64,000 nt of DNA from Branchiostoma floridae (lineage: Eukaryota; Chordata; Leptocardii; Amphioxiformes; Branchiostomatidae): the NCBI RefSeq assembly GCF_000003815.2, contig NC_049982.1, positions 31,160,407 through 31,224,406 of the forward strand, written 5' to 3'. The notes under the pieces are model-generated. The model ran no database searches and was not told where the DNA came from. It saw nothing but the letters and a program-made list of their open reading frames with translations. The position numbers and the translations under genes were made by a program. This document shows positions 31,135 to 43,900 of this stretch, piece after piece; position 1 is the first letter of the stretch; each line of letters starts with the position of its first letter.

Positions 31135-34100
31135 AGTTTGGATAATTCAATCAACAACAAAAAAACAGTTTAACAATATTGCACAACAAAACAAGAAATT
31201 AATCATAATCTTATACCTGCGTGAAACACTTCAAACATCACATACTCTACTCCTCTTTACACCCTAGCACAGAAAATCCAAGGGGATAAAAAAAAAACCT
31301 GTAAAAAAGTCCTAGGGAGCAAACATTTTGAAAAAAAGCCGGTGGGAATGACCCCTGCAACATTATGTAAATGTATTATAGTATATAGTAATACATGTGC
31401 CTAGGTGATTGAGTAAAGGTAGCAAGGCTAAAATATTTTACATGGTAAGAAAGTGGTAGTGTAAATATATAGGGATACATGTGTGTAGGTTAGTCACAGT
31501 GTAACTAGTAAACTGTGCAATGTCCTGTATTTTATTTTTTACTTGTGAATAAAAACGTGGGGGAAAATCACCTATTTTACTCTCAAACCATATCCCGGGT
31601 TTCCTTACTTCGTCACCAGAAACACTGAGACCAAGGCGATGATTCTATTCCAGCTACATGTTGAATACAAAGAAGTCTCTTATTAGCACAATCCATTATT
31701 TCATTTATCCAAATCACATACGTTGCAAATATCTTTCTTCAGCAAGTCATTGCAGCCTTTCGTCCTTAATTTTCCAAATTTTGTTAAAATATGTGCCTGA
31801 TGATCGTCATATTTAGATAAACTATGAGTGACACCACTATGAATATGGTATCATTTACCATAAACGCGAAATAAATATAGTTTTTCTCATTTTGACATTT
31901 ACAATGCAAATTAAGTCACCATTTGCAAGCAGTATTCATATCGATGTTCCACTCGAAGCAAGTTATATATATTGAGCATAGAGTTTCTGTCATTTAGATG
32001 ATATAGATAATATAAGGAATTAAATATAGGTTTCTTCATTAATTATTTAAATAATCTTATTTGCATGTTGAAAATAACCATAAGTTGGCTTTGTTATAAT
32101 TTACCTACGGAGCAAAAATAATGAAACTTCATTTATATCAAATTTGTTACTTTTTTTCTGAGATTTCTACCACTCTAAAATAGTGGCCATAGCTTTTCAA
32201 GTACGAAGGAATATAAAAAGTAGAAGTTCCGCCGCAATACCACTGAAAGGCACTTGGGGAGTCAAAATCCAATTATTTCGAGGTTTCATCAAGACCTACC
32301 CGCATGCCTTATATCAATACAATTCATTCATATCCTTTCGAGTTACTGCGTTGACTGATGGACAGACAAACACTGCAAATGGCACAACCTTCTTGGCGAA
32401 GGTAATTAGCATAACACCATCTTGGATTACCATAGAAACTTACTGGTAAACACGGTTACAGATTAGGCGAAAAAAGTTTTTAGTACCACAAGTAGTATTT
32501 AATTTGTTATATCAATAACAATATCTATATGATAATAATTTGTTATATGTCACTGGCATAAAGACTATGTAAAACTAGTAGAATTTTTTTGCCTGTTTCA
32601 GCCGACCACGATCTAGATAAACAACCCCCCTTTACCACCGCCCCCCCCCCCCACACACACACACAGACAACACACACGCCTCCAAAATGGCACCCCCAAA
32701 ACCCACAGAGCAGTCAGCGATTTTCGCTACTCGGTGGCAATCAGCAAGAAGAGGAAGAGTAAGTCGATTAAGTTTTACTATAGTTGGTGTACTCTTTAGT
32801 GGTAGGAATAAAGTGTCTTAACACTAAACTGACAACCACCATTTTTATCTGAATCTATGACGTAAAGAAATGCCCGTACGTGTGATCATTTTTATCACTA
32901 ACTGCCGAAAGTAAAGTGACAAAAAGAAAAAAACGTTTGTCTCCCATGGTCCCAGTACGAAACACCTACCCACATACAAGTATCAAGACAATCCATACAG
33001 GCATTATGGAGTTAGCCTGCTCAAAGACGGACACGCAGAGATATACAAACAAACGCTGATACAAATATTAACCTTCTTTACAAAGGATATTATATTGTTG
33101 GTCATATCTGCATAATGCTGTACACAGTGTTGACATTTGCAGCTAAATCATTTTCGACAATGAAAGAAGCATCCTGCAAATTTATAAACTTGAAGTTACG
33201 AGAGGTTTCCAATGTGAGTTATTTGACATTTTGAGACGAATATAACTTGGTAACCACCACGCAATCTCCACCGGAGATTGTGTGCCCGTAGCTATGCTAT
33301 GACGTACAAATGGGAAATCCCGAACAAAATGGGCGTGGTTGTTTTGCTCTTTGGCAACTGAAAAGAAACTAACGACATTGAACTTCCGTAATTTATTGTC
33401 TGTAAGAACCATACAAACATACCCAGAATTTTTGTCGATCAAACACTTAACGTTTCGTATTTGAAGTCCTAGTCATGAGTGATAAGAGGAACGCTAGTGC
33501 TTAACAAGAATTCGGAGACCTCATATCCCCAATAGTCAGATTATGTAAATAACTTCTACATCTGCATAATCTATGCTTGGTAATGTACACCTTTAGATAA
33601 ATTAAAACGGTCACAATGTTGATTTTCCAATAATTTGCCACTTAGGAGACTCATGCCACTTTTACAATAATTATGCAAATTATGGACGTATTTGCATGAT
33701 TGGTATCTGCTTATGTTCCACTTACCGCCAACAACATATATAACAAGTATTTGAGTCCTACAATGAAAAACACTACAAATGAAAAATGTTCTTATTAAAT
33801 ATGAAAATCATATGCAAGTTTGCCTAGTTTGCACTTTATGATGTATATCTCTGTCTAAGCTACCCACATACCAAGTATCATGTAAATTTGTCGTTCCTTT
33901 GTTCAGTTATCCTCCAAAGAAGACTTTGACAAAAACACCGCTGTAGTGCAGAGCAACCTGTTAGAGACAAATATTCCTTACGTCATAAGCTAGCTATCTG
34001 CCACAAAAAAGACCCACCCCTTCTAATCCGTTATTCTTAAACGGCTTAACATATGACCAATTAGTTTTTACAGAATGATATAAAAGAGATGTTGCTCAAG

Positions 34101-34850
34101 GTTTTAAGAAATTTGACGCTCTTATGACGCAATATGATGTATTTATGACGTTTTCATTTGGATTGTATACGCTGGAACCTTAAGAAAAGGGTATTTTCAG
34201 AAAACATCAAGATATGCTGAACAAATGTGAGAGCAAGTGCAGATAACAGAATAATAATGTTTCTTATGACTTCTGTTGCCAATAGCAACAATATTGACGT
34301 AAAAATAAAGTCATAAAATGACATAATGCATATTCAAATTACCAGTTCGGCTCCACCATCTTAAATCCACCACCTTAAATCTAAAAAATGCATTTTTTTG
34401 CAACAAGATATCGAAAAAAGACAATGGAAATAGAGTTACTAAAACATTCATTGAAACGTTTTTTTTTAATGAAAAAATCCCAGATACTTTTAAATCCTAA
34501 GCGATAATGACTTAGTTACTGTTGATCTGGTAGTATGGTCCGTCATCTTGGATTTTGACCGGCAAAGTTATGAAATTAGCATAATTTATGCATATTTTAT
34601 TATAAAATATATTCTTGAAAACATAGGATTTTACACATGTAAGAACATAACAGTGATATGGCAAAAAAAATTAAAAATTTTGTTAGAACCGACTTTTGTC
34701 AAAATGCCTGTAAACAAAGGGTTGCCATGGCTACACGAAAAATTGGAATTTTTTCATACTATGTGAATTGGTGGCAACTAAATATTAGGAAAAGTTACCA
34801 AATTTAATGGCTCTGGCGTAATCCGTTCTGGCGTTATGCCACAAGCAAGT
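31135..34850. other. Intergenic, repeats only
   Basis: Upstream of the lectin gene. It holds the GGACAGACAAACAC..CTTCTTGGCGAAGGTAA repeat (about 32197-32408), a C/AC microsatellite (32639-32667) and ATTATGCAAAT-type dispersed repeats (32950-33740). No coding sequence is supported. Confidence 0.5.
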
Positions 34851-34854
34851 GATT

Positions 34855-35830
34855 GTTTACATAGCTCTGACTCACGTATTCATAGCTCTGACTCACGCGG
34901 AAAGTCCCGTGAGTTTCGCAACCTGCCGAATGTGAAAGTAAAAAAGACGCTACTCAAATCTTCTTGAAAATGTTTTTCAGCCTGGCTTCACATTTAACAC
35001 CAGGGTACGGCTTGCTTCTACGTGTTAGGTAGAAATTCCTTCTATCAATCTAATAACGCAAGTACATTTTGCAGCGGTAGCGGTCAGTGCTGTTCAGTAG
35101 AAATAATGCAATGTTAGATACATGTATGGCATTTTACATGTAGAGATTTACATCCGACATGCAGAATCAGTGAATTCAAGTTTATAGGTCTCGAGTCTCT
35201 GTCGGTGACGATAGTTATTCGATCTAAGTGATGGAATTCTGCCTGTAGAATCGCAATCGAAGTCTCAGATAGCCCTGGTAGAAGTGGAGAGTTGTACTGT
35301 TACAAATCGTGATTGGAGTCCATGCTGGCACAATCTTCGGTCACAATTTCTACAGGTGAAACGGGCGATTCAAGTAGTGGAAACTGCGATCAGTTCCAAA
35401 CACAGCACGTTAGCTACATTACATACTATTAAAAGTTTATAAAAGTTCTACTCACGCCAGGGACTGTTGATGCAAAGGAACTAAGGCTCGAAATGTAGAT
35501 TAAAAACCGCAGAACACAGTATCTATCCGAGACCCCGCCCCATTAGTAGTTCGGGTATAAAGTAGTACGCACACAAAAAAACGTAGACGAGATTCTTCTG
35601 TTTAAGGTGTTAAGTGTGCTGAACGGTGACAAAGTACGTCTGTTTTAAGACTGTATGTTTATAAGTTGGATTACGATGTTTGTTCTGTCAGCGTGAATTT
35701 TGCGCATTGATCTATTACGGACTATTCCTGTGCGTCTTCTACTGTTGAAAAGTCCCCTAAACGAAGTTTCGGGGGAGTATGCAATGACCTGACGTGTGGG
35801 AATCCCCAGGGGATTTTTTTGCCTCACCGC
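34855..35830 (+). repeat. Direct duplication block, copy 1
   Basis: CATAGCTCTGACTCACGCGG, GTCCCGTGAGTTTCGCAACC and CAGTGCTGTTCAGTAGAAAT reappear in the same order at 37905-38840. The copies are well diverged. It could be an old segmental duplication, a duplicated promoter region or a degraded LTR pair. Confidence 0.6.
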
Positions 35831-36199
35831 TTCAATTGAACGGCGTCAGTTACAGTAAGCAAATACAGTTAAACTTTTCGCTAGCCTTGACCGAAATCTA
35901 AATCCACGTTCACACTATGCGTATTATTGTTGGTTGTCAGGCGTCGGTGCTATTTGTTTTGATTGTTTTATTTATTTATTGATCTTTAGGGTAGTCCCTT
36001 CAGTTAACGTAGTAACTGATTTCCAAGGGAGCCCTATATACATGTTCGCACAACGACGGGTTATACCGCCCCGGGTGAATGATGTAGATCACCATGTGGC
36101 TGATACGAGACAGAGGACGCCAGGCCTTCATCCGGGTGATTTGAAGTGAATCACCAACTCCCGACAGAAGGATTTGCACCAACGCACACCGCACCATCG

Positions 36200-36405
36200 C
36201 ACGTGTGGGGGTTCTTTAACGTGCATGGGGTATGGCTCTCCCCATACACGGGACCTCCATTTAACGTCCTGTCCGAGGGACGACTCATTTTTCACTTGAG
36301 TAAAGTGAGGAAAGTCGTGTAAAGTGCCTTTCCCAAGGGCACAAGACCGGTAACACGACAGGCGGATTCCGAATACACTACCACTGTGCTACGCGGCCCT
36401 CATTG
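36200..36405 (-). mobile_element. SINE head and body, minus strand, degraded
   Basis: Read in reverse it has GGCCGCGTAGCACAGTGG (A box region), GGTCTTGTGCCCTTGGGAA and CACGACTTTCCTCACTTTAC, the same body as the SINEs at 27740 and 51930. The other half (TTCTTTAACGTGCATGGGG) differs from them, so it is a distinct subfamily or a chimera. Confidence 0.65.
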
Positions 36406-37394
36406 TGCAGGTGTATGTTGTTCTTGGCTTTTATGGCGTTTGCCTTTCTATTGCTCTTAAGAATGGCCGGCCCCACCTGTACGTCGCTCCACGACACCAC
36501 ACACTTTGACAAGACTGTTTACACGTAACGTTATAAGTCGGTGTGTGCATTGTCGGTGTGTGCATTGTGGTAATGGCACGAAAAACGTTTTATAAGCCTG
36601 CCTACCATTCTTAAGGTATATATTTCTTCTTTATGGATCTATACACCGCTTATACGAGTACGTAATGATTTGCTTTACGAAGTCTTTGCGTAAGTGCGGA
36701 TATATCCGTATTATCTAGTATACTGTATACTATTGTACAACGTATATTGTAATGTTACCAAGGCTAGCCCTTGATAATAGCCTCAGGCTAGTTGGGTAGC
36801 CCTGGCTGTATTTCTCATGATTATACAGCCGAATAAATCAAATCAAATCAAAATCTAGTTTTCAAGTTGCCTTTCAGCAGCGTAAACTTGTTGTAAATTG
36901 TTATTAAAACTCCTTTTAATTGCATTTAAGTGTTGCGTTTTTTCATCTATAAGCATAATTTCGAGTCATACGTAAGCGTAAAGATGATCATTAGGAGCGG
37001 ATACAGTCGTATTTTCCGGTTTTCCAGTTGCCTTTCAGTCTCAATCAGATAGTTACGTGCCTTTATTTTTGTGTCAAATTTCACCCGATTTGACTGAATG
37101 AAAAAACTCGTTATACCACTTACATTACTTTTTGACTTGCCCTGGTATAAAATCTAATCATATGACCTCACCAGCACAACGTAACATTGTTACAGTGGGT
37201 TTCCAGCCTTAGGCGCACATGGGGTGGAAGTATAGGAAAATGTCATATTCATGATAATAATATTGTTTTCTTTTCCGACACAGGTACAAAGTAAATCTTA
37301 TATCCATAACAAGAGCTACGTAGACCAATTTAGTAGACTTCTTTGCCTGATTTTAAGTATGCTGTGTTACACCGACCGTGATCGACGAACGGGT

Positions 37395-37520
37395 TTACAT
37401 GTATTCATAGCTTTAACTCACGCGGAAGGTCCCCCGTGAGTTTCGCAACCTGTCGAATGTGAAAGTAAAAAGACGAAACTCAAATCGTCTTCAAAAAGTT
37501 TGTCAGCCTGACTTCACACT
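37395..37520 (+). repeat. Third partial copy of duplication block
   Basis: CATAGCTTTAACTCACGCGG then GTGAGTTTCGCAACCTGTCG matches the start of the blocks at 34855 and 37905 only. It suggests repeated local duplication. Confidence 0.6.
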
Positions 37521-37904
37521 TCACAACAACCCCCCCTCCCCCCACCACCAACCAATCTATAGCCACACTCTAAAATGGCATGGGAGTCGCGAAATACCAA
37601 AACAATCACTGTATTTATGTGGAATGTTACGTTCCTTTTGCAACTAAGACAAAAAGTAGCGTACGCACATGTGTCGATCAAACGCTGGGCTTTTCTTATT
37701 TCAATGTCTTGATGTGGATACACGCGTAACTTTAAAGAGACACCCGCCGGGCCTTGCTATCAGGTTTTTGTCTATCTTCTAATATCTACAGAAAATTCGC
37801 TTATTCGCTTGTATCGTAACATGCGTCTCAGGTACGCCTTTGTTACAATAGAGAATACAGCATTTGGCTTATTAGTATAAACCTGACACAAGACTCCAGT
37901 GATT

Positions 37905-38840
37905 GTTTACACGTATTCATAGCTCTGACTCACGCGGAAAGTCCCGTGAGTTTCACAACCTGCCGAATGTGAAAGTAAAAAGACGCTAATCAAATCGTCT
38001 TCAAAATGTTTGTCAGCCTGACTTTACATTGCACTCCCGCGGTTGCGACTTGCTTATAAGCTAGAAAGCCTATTTTTTAAATCTTACAACGCAAGCAAAT
38101 TTTTGCAGCAATTACAGCATTCAGTGCTGGTCAGTAGAAATAATGCGATACACAAAATACATGGGTGTCATTGTACATTCGACATCTGGAAGAAATAGCT
38201 GTTCTACCGTCCGGTAGAGATCGCGATTTGAGTCTCTGTTGTTCACAATGTCGATAGGGATTGCGATCTAAGTGGTGCGATTCTGTCGGTAGAGGTCTAG
38301 ATCGGAGTCTAAGCTAGCGCTGACACAAGGAGCGAATTGTACCGGAAAAAATAGATCTCTTTGGAGTACAATCGTCTATCACAATTTCTACAATCCCCTC
38401 TCAGGTAAAATTCAACTTGTTCGCCAAATTACTTAACGTTACAAGTCTAAACAAAACAGCTGAAAGATCGTACTCACGCCTCCGGGTGTTGCAAAGGAAC
38501 TACTTGCGGGAAATCAGGATTTGATCCCGCAGAACACGACCTTGGCTCCGATAGTAGTTCGGTCACAAAGTGGTGGGACACGGTATTCGAAAAAGCGTCA
38601 GAAACCATTCTACGTACGATGGCAAGGTGGAGACGTTGGTAAATGGTGAATGAATCTATAATTTTTGAGACTGTTTAATTGGAGTAACGTGACGATGTTT
38701 ATTCTGTTAGCGGGAACATGTGGATTGATATGGAGCTACTGACTGTGCGTCGGCTGCATGCAGACCAATAAGCGGGCCCTCACAACGCTGAGAATATAGG
38801 AAAGTCCCCTGGAATTCGGTCCAAGTCACAGGGTATACTT
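37905..38840 (+). repeat. Direct duplication block, copy 2
   Basis: It matches 34855-35830 in order: CTCTGACTCACGCGGAAAGT, AGTGCTGGTCAGTAGAAATA, a GTAGTTCGGT stretch and CGATGTTTATTCTGTTAGCG. No open frame is shared, so it is probably non-coding. Confidence 0.6.
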
Positions 38841-38889
38841 TCACAGTACGCCTATACGCAAACTCGGCGTTTGTTTCTTTGTACAGAAA

Positions 38890-39540
38890 TATACATACCA
38901 AAAATCATGACGATACGTCAACACCCATTCGTATTTTCTCACTAGTTATGCAAATGAGGTCGTCATTTGCATAATGAATATGTATCGGCAATTTTCTCTT
39001 TCTCATCTATTATGTGAACCGTTTACAAGTCCTATCATGGAACGTAGTGGATTTAAAAACTTTCCTCATTAATTATGCAAATTAGTTGTTGATTTGCATA
39101 ATTCGTATTCCAATATGCACATAGTTACTTGGGCAATCTACATACCAAAATCATGACGATTTGTCAACACGTTCTCGGGTTATTCTCGTCCAAAATTGGA
39201 CAGGAAATTGGCGCCTGCAACTCCAAACAAGCCGCTAGGGGTCCAAACTCACAGCACTTATTCTCTGCCCCAATGGCTATCTACCACTTAAAAATTACGA
39301 CCACAGCATGTCCAGAACACGAAATATAAAAATGGAAGTTCCGCTGCAGTACCTTAGCAAGCCGTTAAGGGGCCCATTATTGAACTTGACCTTCGTTTTC
39401 CCGACCCCTACCCACCTACCAAATACCATCGGGATCCATCCATGGCTTCTCGAGTTATGCTGTTAACAGACAGACACACTCACAGACACACAGACTTACG
39501 CTCAAAACATAACCTTGCCATTCTGGCGAAGATAAAGAAA
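38890..39540. repeat. Dispersed repeat cluster with ATTATGCAAAT hairpins
   Basis: TTATGCAAATGAGG..CATTTGCATAAT and AATTATGCAAATTAG..GATTTGCATAATT are short hairpins, followed by GAACTTGACCTTCGTTTTCC and GACAGACAGACACACTCACA. The same blocks lie near 26080 and 33000-33740. Confidence 0.6.
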
Positions 39541-40424
39541 AAGGTACCGTTCTACATAAAGACAAGAATTTAATTATATTATGACAATTGCACACTGAAA
39601 TACAGTTGTTATAAAGTTTGTACATGAACATGTATCATGATACATGGCCTTTTTACATTGCAGTCTTGAATATCTCTTCACAATTGATTAATCTAAATGA
39701 CGATCATGCAAAAACTATGAATATCAAATATATTTGTCTTAAAAGTTATATTTATTCTAAAAACTTATCTACTTTAGTTATCAAGAGTCATGAACATACT
39801 CAATATTGCAGACATGTCCCGTAAGACATAAGTAATTTTAGTGTTGTTGTTACCAAATTGACTTTCCCATGCAATAAATGCTAAAACAAAGCAAAAACAC
39901 GGAGTCTGATTTCAAAACACATCTAATTACATTTCAAACCTCAAAGTCTTTACCCCTCACTACAAAGCTGGATTTGTCAGGTTTGGTTCGGTTTGGTTAT
40001 AGAAAGTGAAAGGTCCTCTCTGGTACCTTAATGACCTACAGCCAGAAGATTGAAAGTACACCGGGATTTAACCCCCTGTCCTATAATGGGTCAGTCCAGC
40101 CTGTGAGCTGCCCTTCAGTTTTTAGGGACAGGTCAAAACATGGCAAAGGTCACAATCTTTTGCCAGATTGTTACACTATACACAGAGTCATGCTTTTGTC
40201 CTACCTTGCAAAGAATTTAGACCTTTATTATCAAAAATTGTCCAGGAATAAAGATTATTAAATACATAAGTCATGAAAGTACAATGCTAAACTTTCTGCC
40301 AATGCAAAGGTATATACGGATAAAATTTTCTATGACCACTGTCACCTTATTAGTCAGGATCAATAATGAATTCACCTACATGTGATAATATACTTTTTAT
40401 GATCATATTGATCAAATGAACCAT

Positions 40425-40434
40425 TTTATTTATT
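40425..40434 (-). promoter_or_regulatory. Overlapping poly(A) signals of GTPase gene
   Basis: TTTATTTATT on the plus strand gives two overlapping AATAAA on the minus strand, about 390 bases after the GTPase stop. A hairpin repeat lies between, so it would be part of the 3' UTR if this signal is used. Confidence 0.45.
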
Positions 40435-40480
40435 AATTCATTCATAAGACATTTTCGGCTCTACAAGTGGCACAATCAAA

Positions 40481-40761
40481 CTCCTACGCAGACATTCATC
40501 CTACAGTGCCAGCAAAATCGCCTCTTGTCTGTACTCTGCTATCTCAACCGTCACCATCAGTTCCTGTGGGCGTCGCCACAAACCTGCTGTCAGCCAATCA
40601 GAGAATAGGCCCTTCAGTTTTCAAAAGGGACCTTGCATATATAAGGGTAAGCTGATCAATATTTATAAGCAGGGCAGTCAGGAACCGATGGTGACAGTTG
40701 AGATAGCAGAGTACATACAAGAGGCGGTTTGCTGGCGCCGTTGGATGTCTCTGCATAGGAG
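40481..40761. repeat. Hairpin MITE in GTPase 3' UTR
   Basis: Arms of about 80 bases: CTCCTACGCAGACATTCATC, CTCTGCTATCTCAACCGTCA on the left and TGACAGTTGAGATAGCAGAG, GGATGTCTCTGCATAGGAG on the right. It begins 57 bases beyond the stop codon of the GTPase gene. Confidence 0.75.
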
Positions 40762-40817
40762 AATATGGCACAATCTAAGAGGGGATTAGCAGTAAAACTA
40801 GTATTTAACAAGAACTT

Positions 40818-40925
40818 CTACGAGTGAGAAGATTTTGGAGATGTCATGATTTTGATGACGTTGTTGGATGGTCCGATGACCTCATCTTTCCTGACAACAC
40901 GTTTGTCTCCATTGATTTCTCTTGC
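40818..40925 (-). CDS. GTPase gene, last exon
   Basis: 35 codons and TAG. It reads AREINGDKRVVRKDEVIGPS then NNVIKIMTSPKSSHS. The VIGPxNxVxKI end closes the TGS fold. Confidence 0.9.
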   Translation of the reverse strand, partial: AREINGDKRVVRKDEVIGPSNNVIKIMTSPKSSHS

Positions 40926-43900
40926 CTGCATGAAGAGAAGACAAAACAAGCATCTATCTTAAAGCCTTGTCCTTTGCGCATGTTTATACACTGTCAGATT
41001 ACATAGTGATTTTTTTGTTACACAACCGTTTCTTTATTTCCACCCCCACTTTTGTGACCATCCATCACCTTCCTCAGTGCAATGCTGACTGGTTGACATT
41101 GAACTGCAGCTATAGGTGTCTGTGCATGCAGATGTGGTCCCAAACATAAAATAAAGCTTGAGGTCGCATATTCTGCTGGCTTATTTTGTAATTTTTATGT
41201 ATTTACTGTTTCACCAATCTATGAAAAATAATTTGACAAGTTTTGGTGTCAGTAGTTATTACTCATTATCATAATTTATGCAGAAAATGAGGAGAAACCA
41301 TATTTGCTCTGAAAATCTACCATACTCTATCTACTTAAACAATGTTTTGTCTTATCAATTTCTAAACAAAGTTTTTGATGCTGCAATAATACTTATAGCA
41401 TAATAATGCTATTTAACAACAAAAAATACAACATTTGTGAAAAGTAACGAATTTATTACTTAATTATGCACCATATTCCGCCATCGAAACACACACATAC
41501 AATAACTCTTGTCTATTTTCCCGCAAAGATCTTTCTTGTAGGTTCCTTCTGCACATTCTGTCCATATATTGTTTCTTCATTAATTAGAAACATTTTCACT
41601 TTCATTAGTAAAGGTAATTAGTGGGTATTATCATAATTTATGCAGAATGTCGAAAAACTGTGTTTTACACTAAAATACTAAATTTCTTTCAAAATATTCG
41701 GTGTTTACTCATCTAAGCAACTATAACTTATTGCTGTAATAGCAATAATGAGGGATGCCTGTTATTTTATTGAAATGTCTTGATATTTATGTAATTAATG
41801 ATTCCTAATTGGCTGGGGTCATTTTTGACCCCACCGAACCAGACACAAACTTTCAAGTATAGCTTATACAATAATGGACAAAACTCGGTGAAAAATTGGT
41901 AGATGTTGTAAGACATGTACACGAACAAATTCATGGAAGGAATTTTTTCTCCGATGACAAATGTTGCTATGACCGATAAAAATATACTCCTGGGGTCAAA
42001 AATGACCCCATACGGTCGGATGAGGGTTAATGGAACAAATGAAAAATAACATTCAAATTACCTCTGCTCGGACAAATGTTCCTTTCAAGAGCTCTAGAGC
42101 ATGTACCAGCACTGTGTGTAGGTGCCCCACTGTAGTACCTGGTCTCAGCACTATACAGTCCTGGAAAAGTACAGAAGGGACAAAGTAAATATCTCTGATG
42201 TGTTACGAAATGACTTAGCTGACTTTTATATGGAGTACATCAGTCCATTTCCACATTTCCAAAAAGAAAGAAATGTTTGTGACAATATCTTAAAAGAAGC
42301 AAATGCGCCATAAAAAGTCTTATAAGAAGTCTCATAAAAAGTTGTCTAAGAAGTTAGAAGATATGAAAGAATGAAAATCAAGAATTTATTGTTCAGTTCA
42401 CAAGGTTTGGACATTTGTATACCTTTCTGACCAAAAGACTTTTTGCCCAATTTTTTTCTTTTTTTGCATGCTCAGATCAATTGTGGGGTGCCATATAATC
42501 ATATAATCATATTAGAGTGTCTGAGTATAAATACACCAAATTCGATAAGGAACAGTTACTGTATCACAAGTGAAAAATATGTAATTCACAATCTGGTGTA
42601 GTTCAAGTTGGTACAGTAGGTTCAACTTCAGACTACATGTATTATGTACTAAACAAAACTTCGCTAAGACGCATAAGCCTCTCAAACTGATTTCCATATC
42701 TTAAGTGTTTACATGTAAGATAAAGATCTTTCACGTATACCTTAAGCACCCCTGGCACTTCCCCCTTCTGCCTGTGGTCTAGCGACATGAGTGTGTCCAA
42801 GTCTTGTACAGGGAAGGCAAAAGTAGGTGACTTCAAAGACACTGCAAGGTTCAGGGCATTGTGGACATTGGTGGAACCAAACCTAGTACAGCAACACATG
42901 CAAAGGTACCAGATTTGCAAGTTGATTTACGAAAACTACTAGAAAGGCAACATTTGCAAGCAAATTACATTAAAGTTAACATGACAAACTCAATTATGTT
43001 CATATATATGGTAACCAGCCCATCTAGCTCTGTCCTGCTACTTACTACAATCAAACACCACAGGGTGTCTGCTATCTTACAAGCAGCCGTGGTGACAGCT
43101 GTCTGTTTTAGCTAATTGGTCTGATTTGTTTCGAGAAGAGAAAGAAGGAAATAATAATTATATGAAAACCTTTTTTTCTAATTTTCAACAAACAGGTGCA
43201 GCTACTGTACAGTGGCAGTGCTTTAATTTTTCAAGTTGAGAACTTATCATTCAATACATTTTGTATCAGCTCTTATCTTAACTCAAGACATCTTGCAAAT
43301 TTCAAAAAGAAAAAAAAGTTTTACTTTGTCACTCCATATTTTTCTCTGAAAAACAAAATTGAGAACAATTAAGTTTAAAAAAATGGTGTGACCTTAGTTC
43401 ATAAATATATAATTAATGCTCTCACTGATTCAGTAGCCTGGTATCCAGCTATATTATAGCTCCAGAGTCTCTTCTGTCCTCTTTGCAAATACAGAGGACA
43501 GAAGAGACTTGTCTCAGATATAATACGGCTGGATACCAGGCTACTGATTCAGAAGCATTATGGACTTACTTAGCAAGTACATTGTTTTGTATCCTGTCCA
43601 GTTGCTCAACCGTTGTGGAAGACAGAGGCCTGAGGTATTCATCGTCAGTCAGGAATGATGGTTCTCCGTAACGGTAGTGCAGGAGGTTTTCCTTCTGCAA
43701 TTCCTGTAGTTTACATTCACTCAGGGCACTCATGGGCATGGTGGCTGCATTCGGATAGGCCTCCTGTATCCTGAAGGTAGAAGTGTAAAGCTGCATGATG
43801 ATTATATAAAAGCTCATCTGTGTTGACAATAATCATTATCGGACAAAACTAAACACATCAAAACTGGTTTACTCATCACTAGCCAGAATAAGTTGTGATA

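Noticed and set aside
32183-32449. 88-codon plus-strand frame
   Set aside because: It coincides with a dispersed repeat (GGCGAAGGTAA family) found several times in the window.
37514-37723. 69-codon minus-strand frame ending in GGGGRGG
   Set aside because: Composition is driven by a CCCCCC/CACCACC tract; no splice sites or homologous copy in the paired duplication block.
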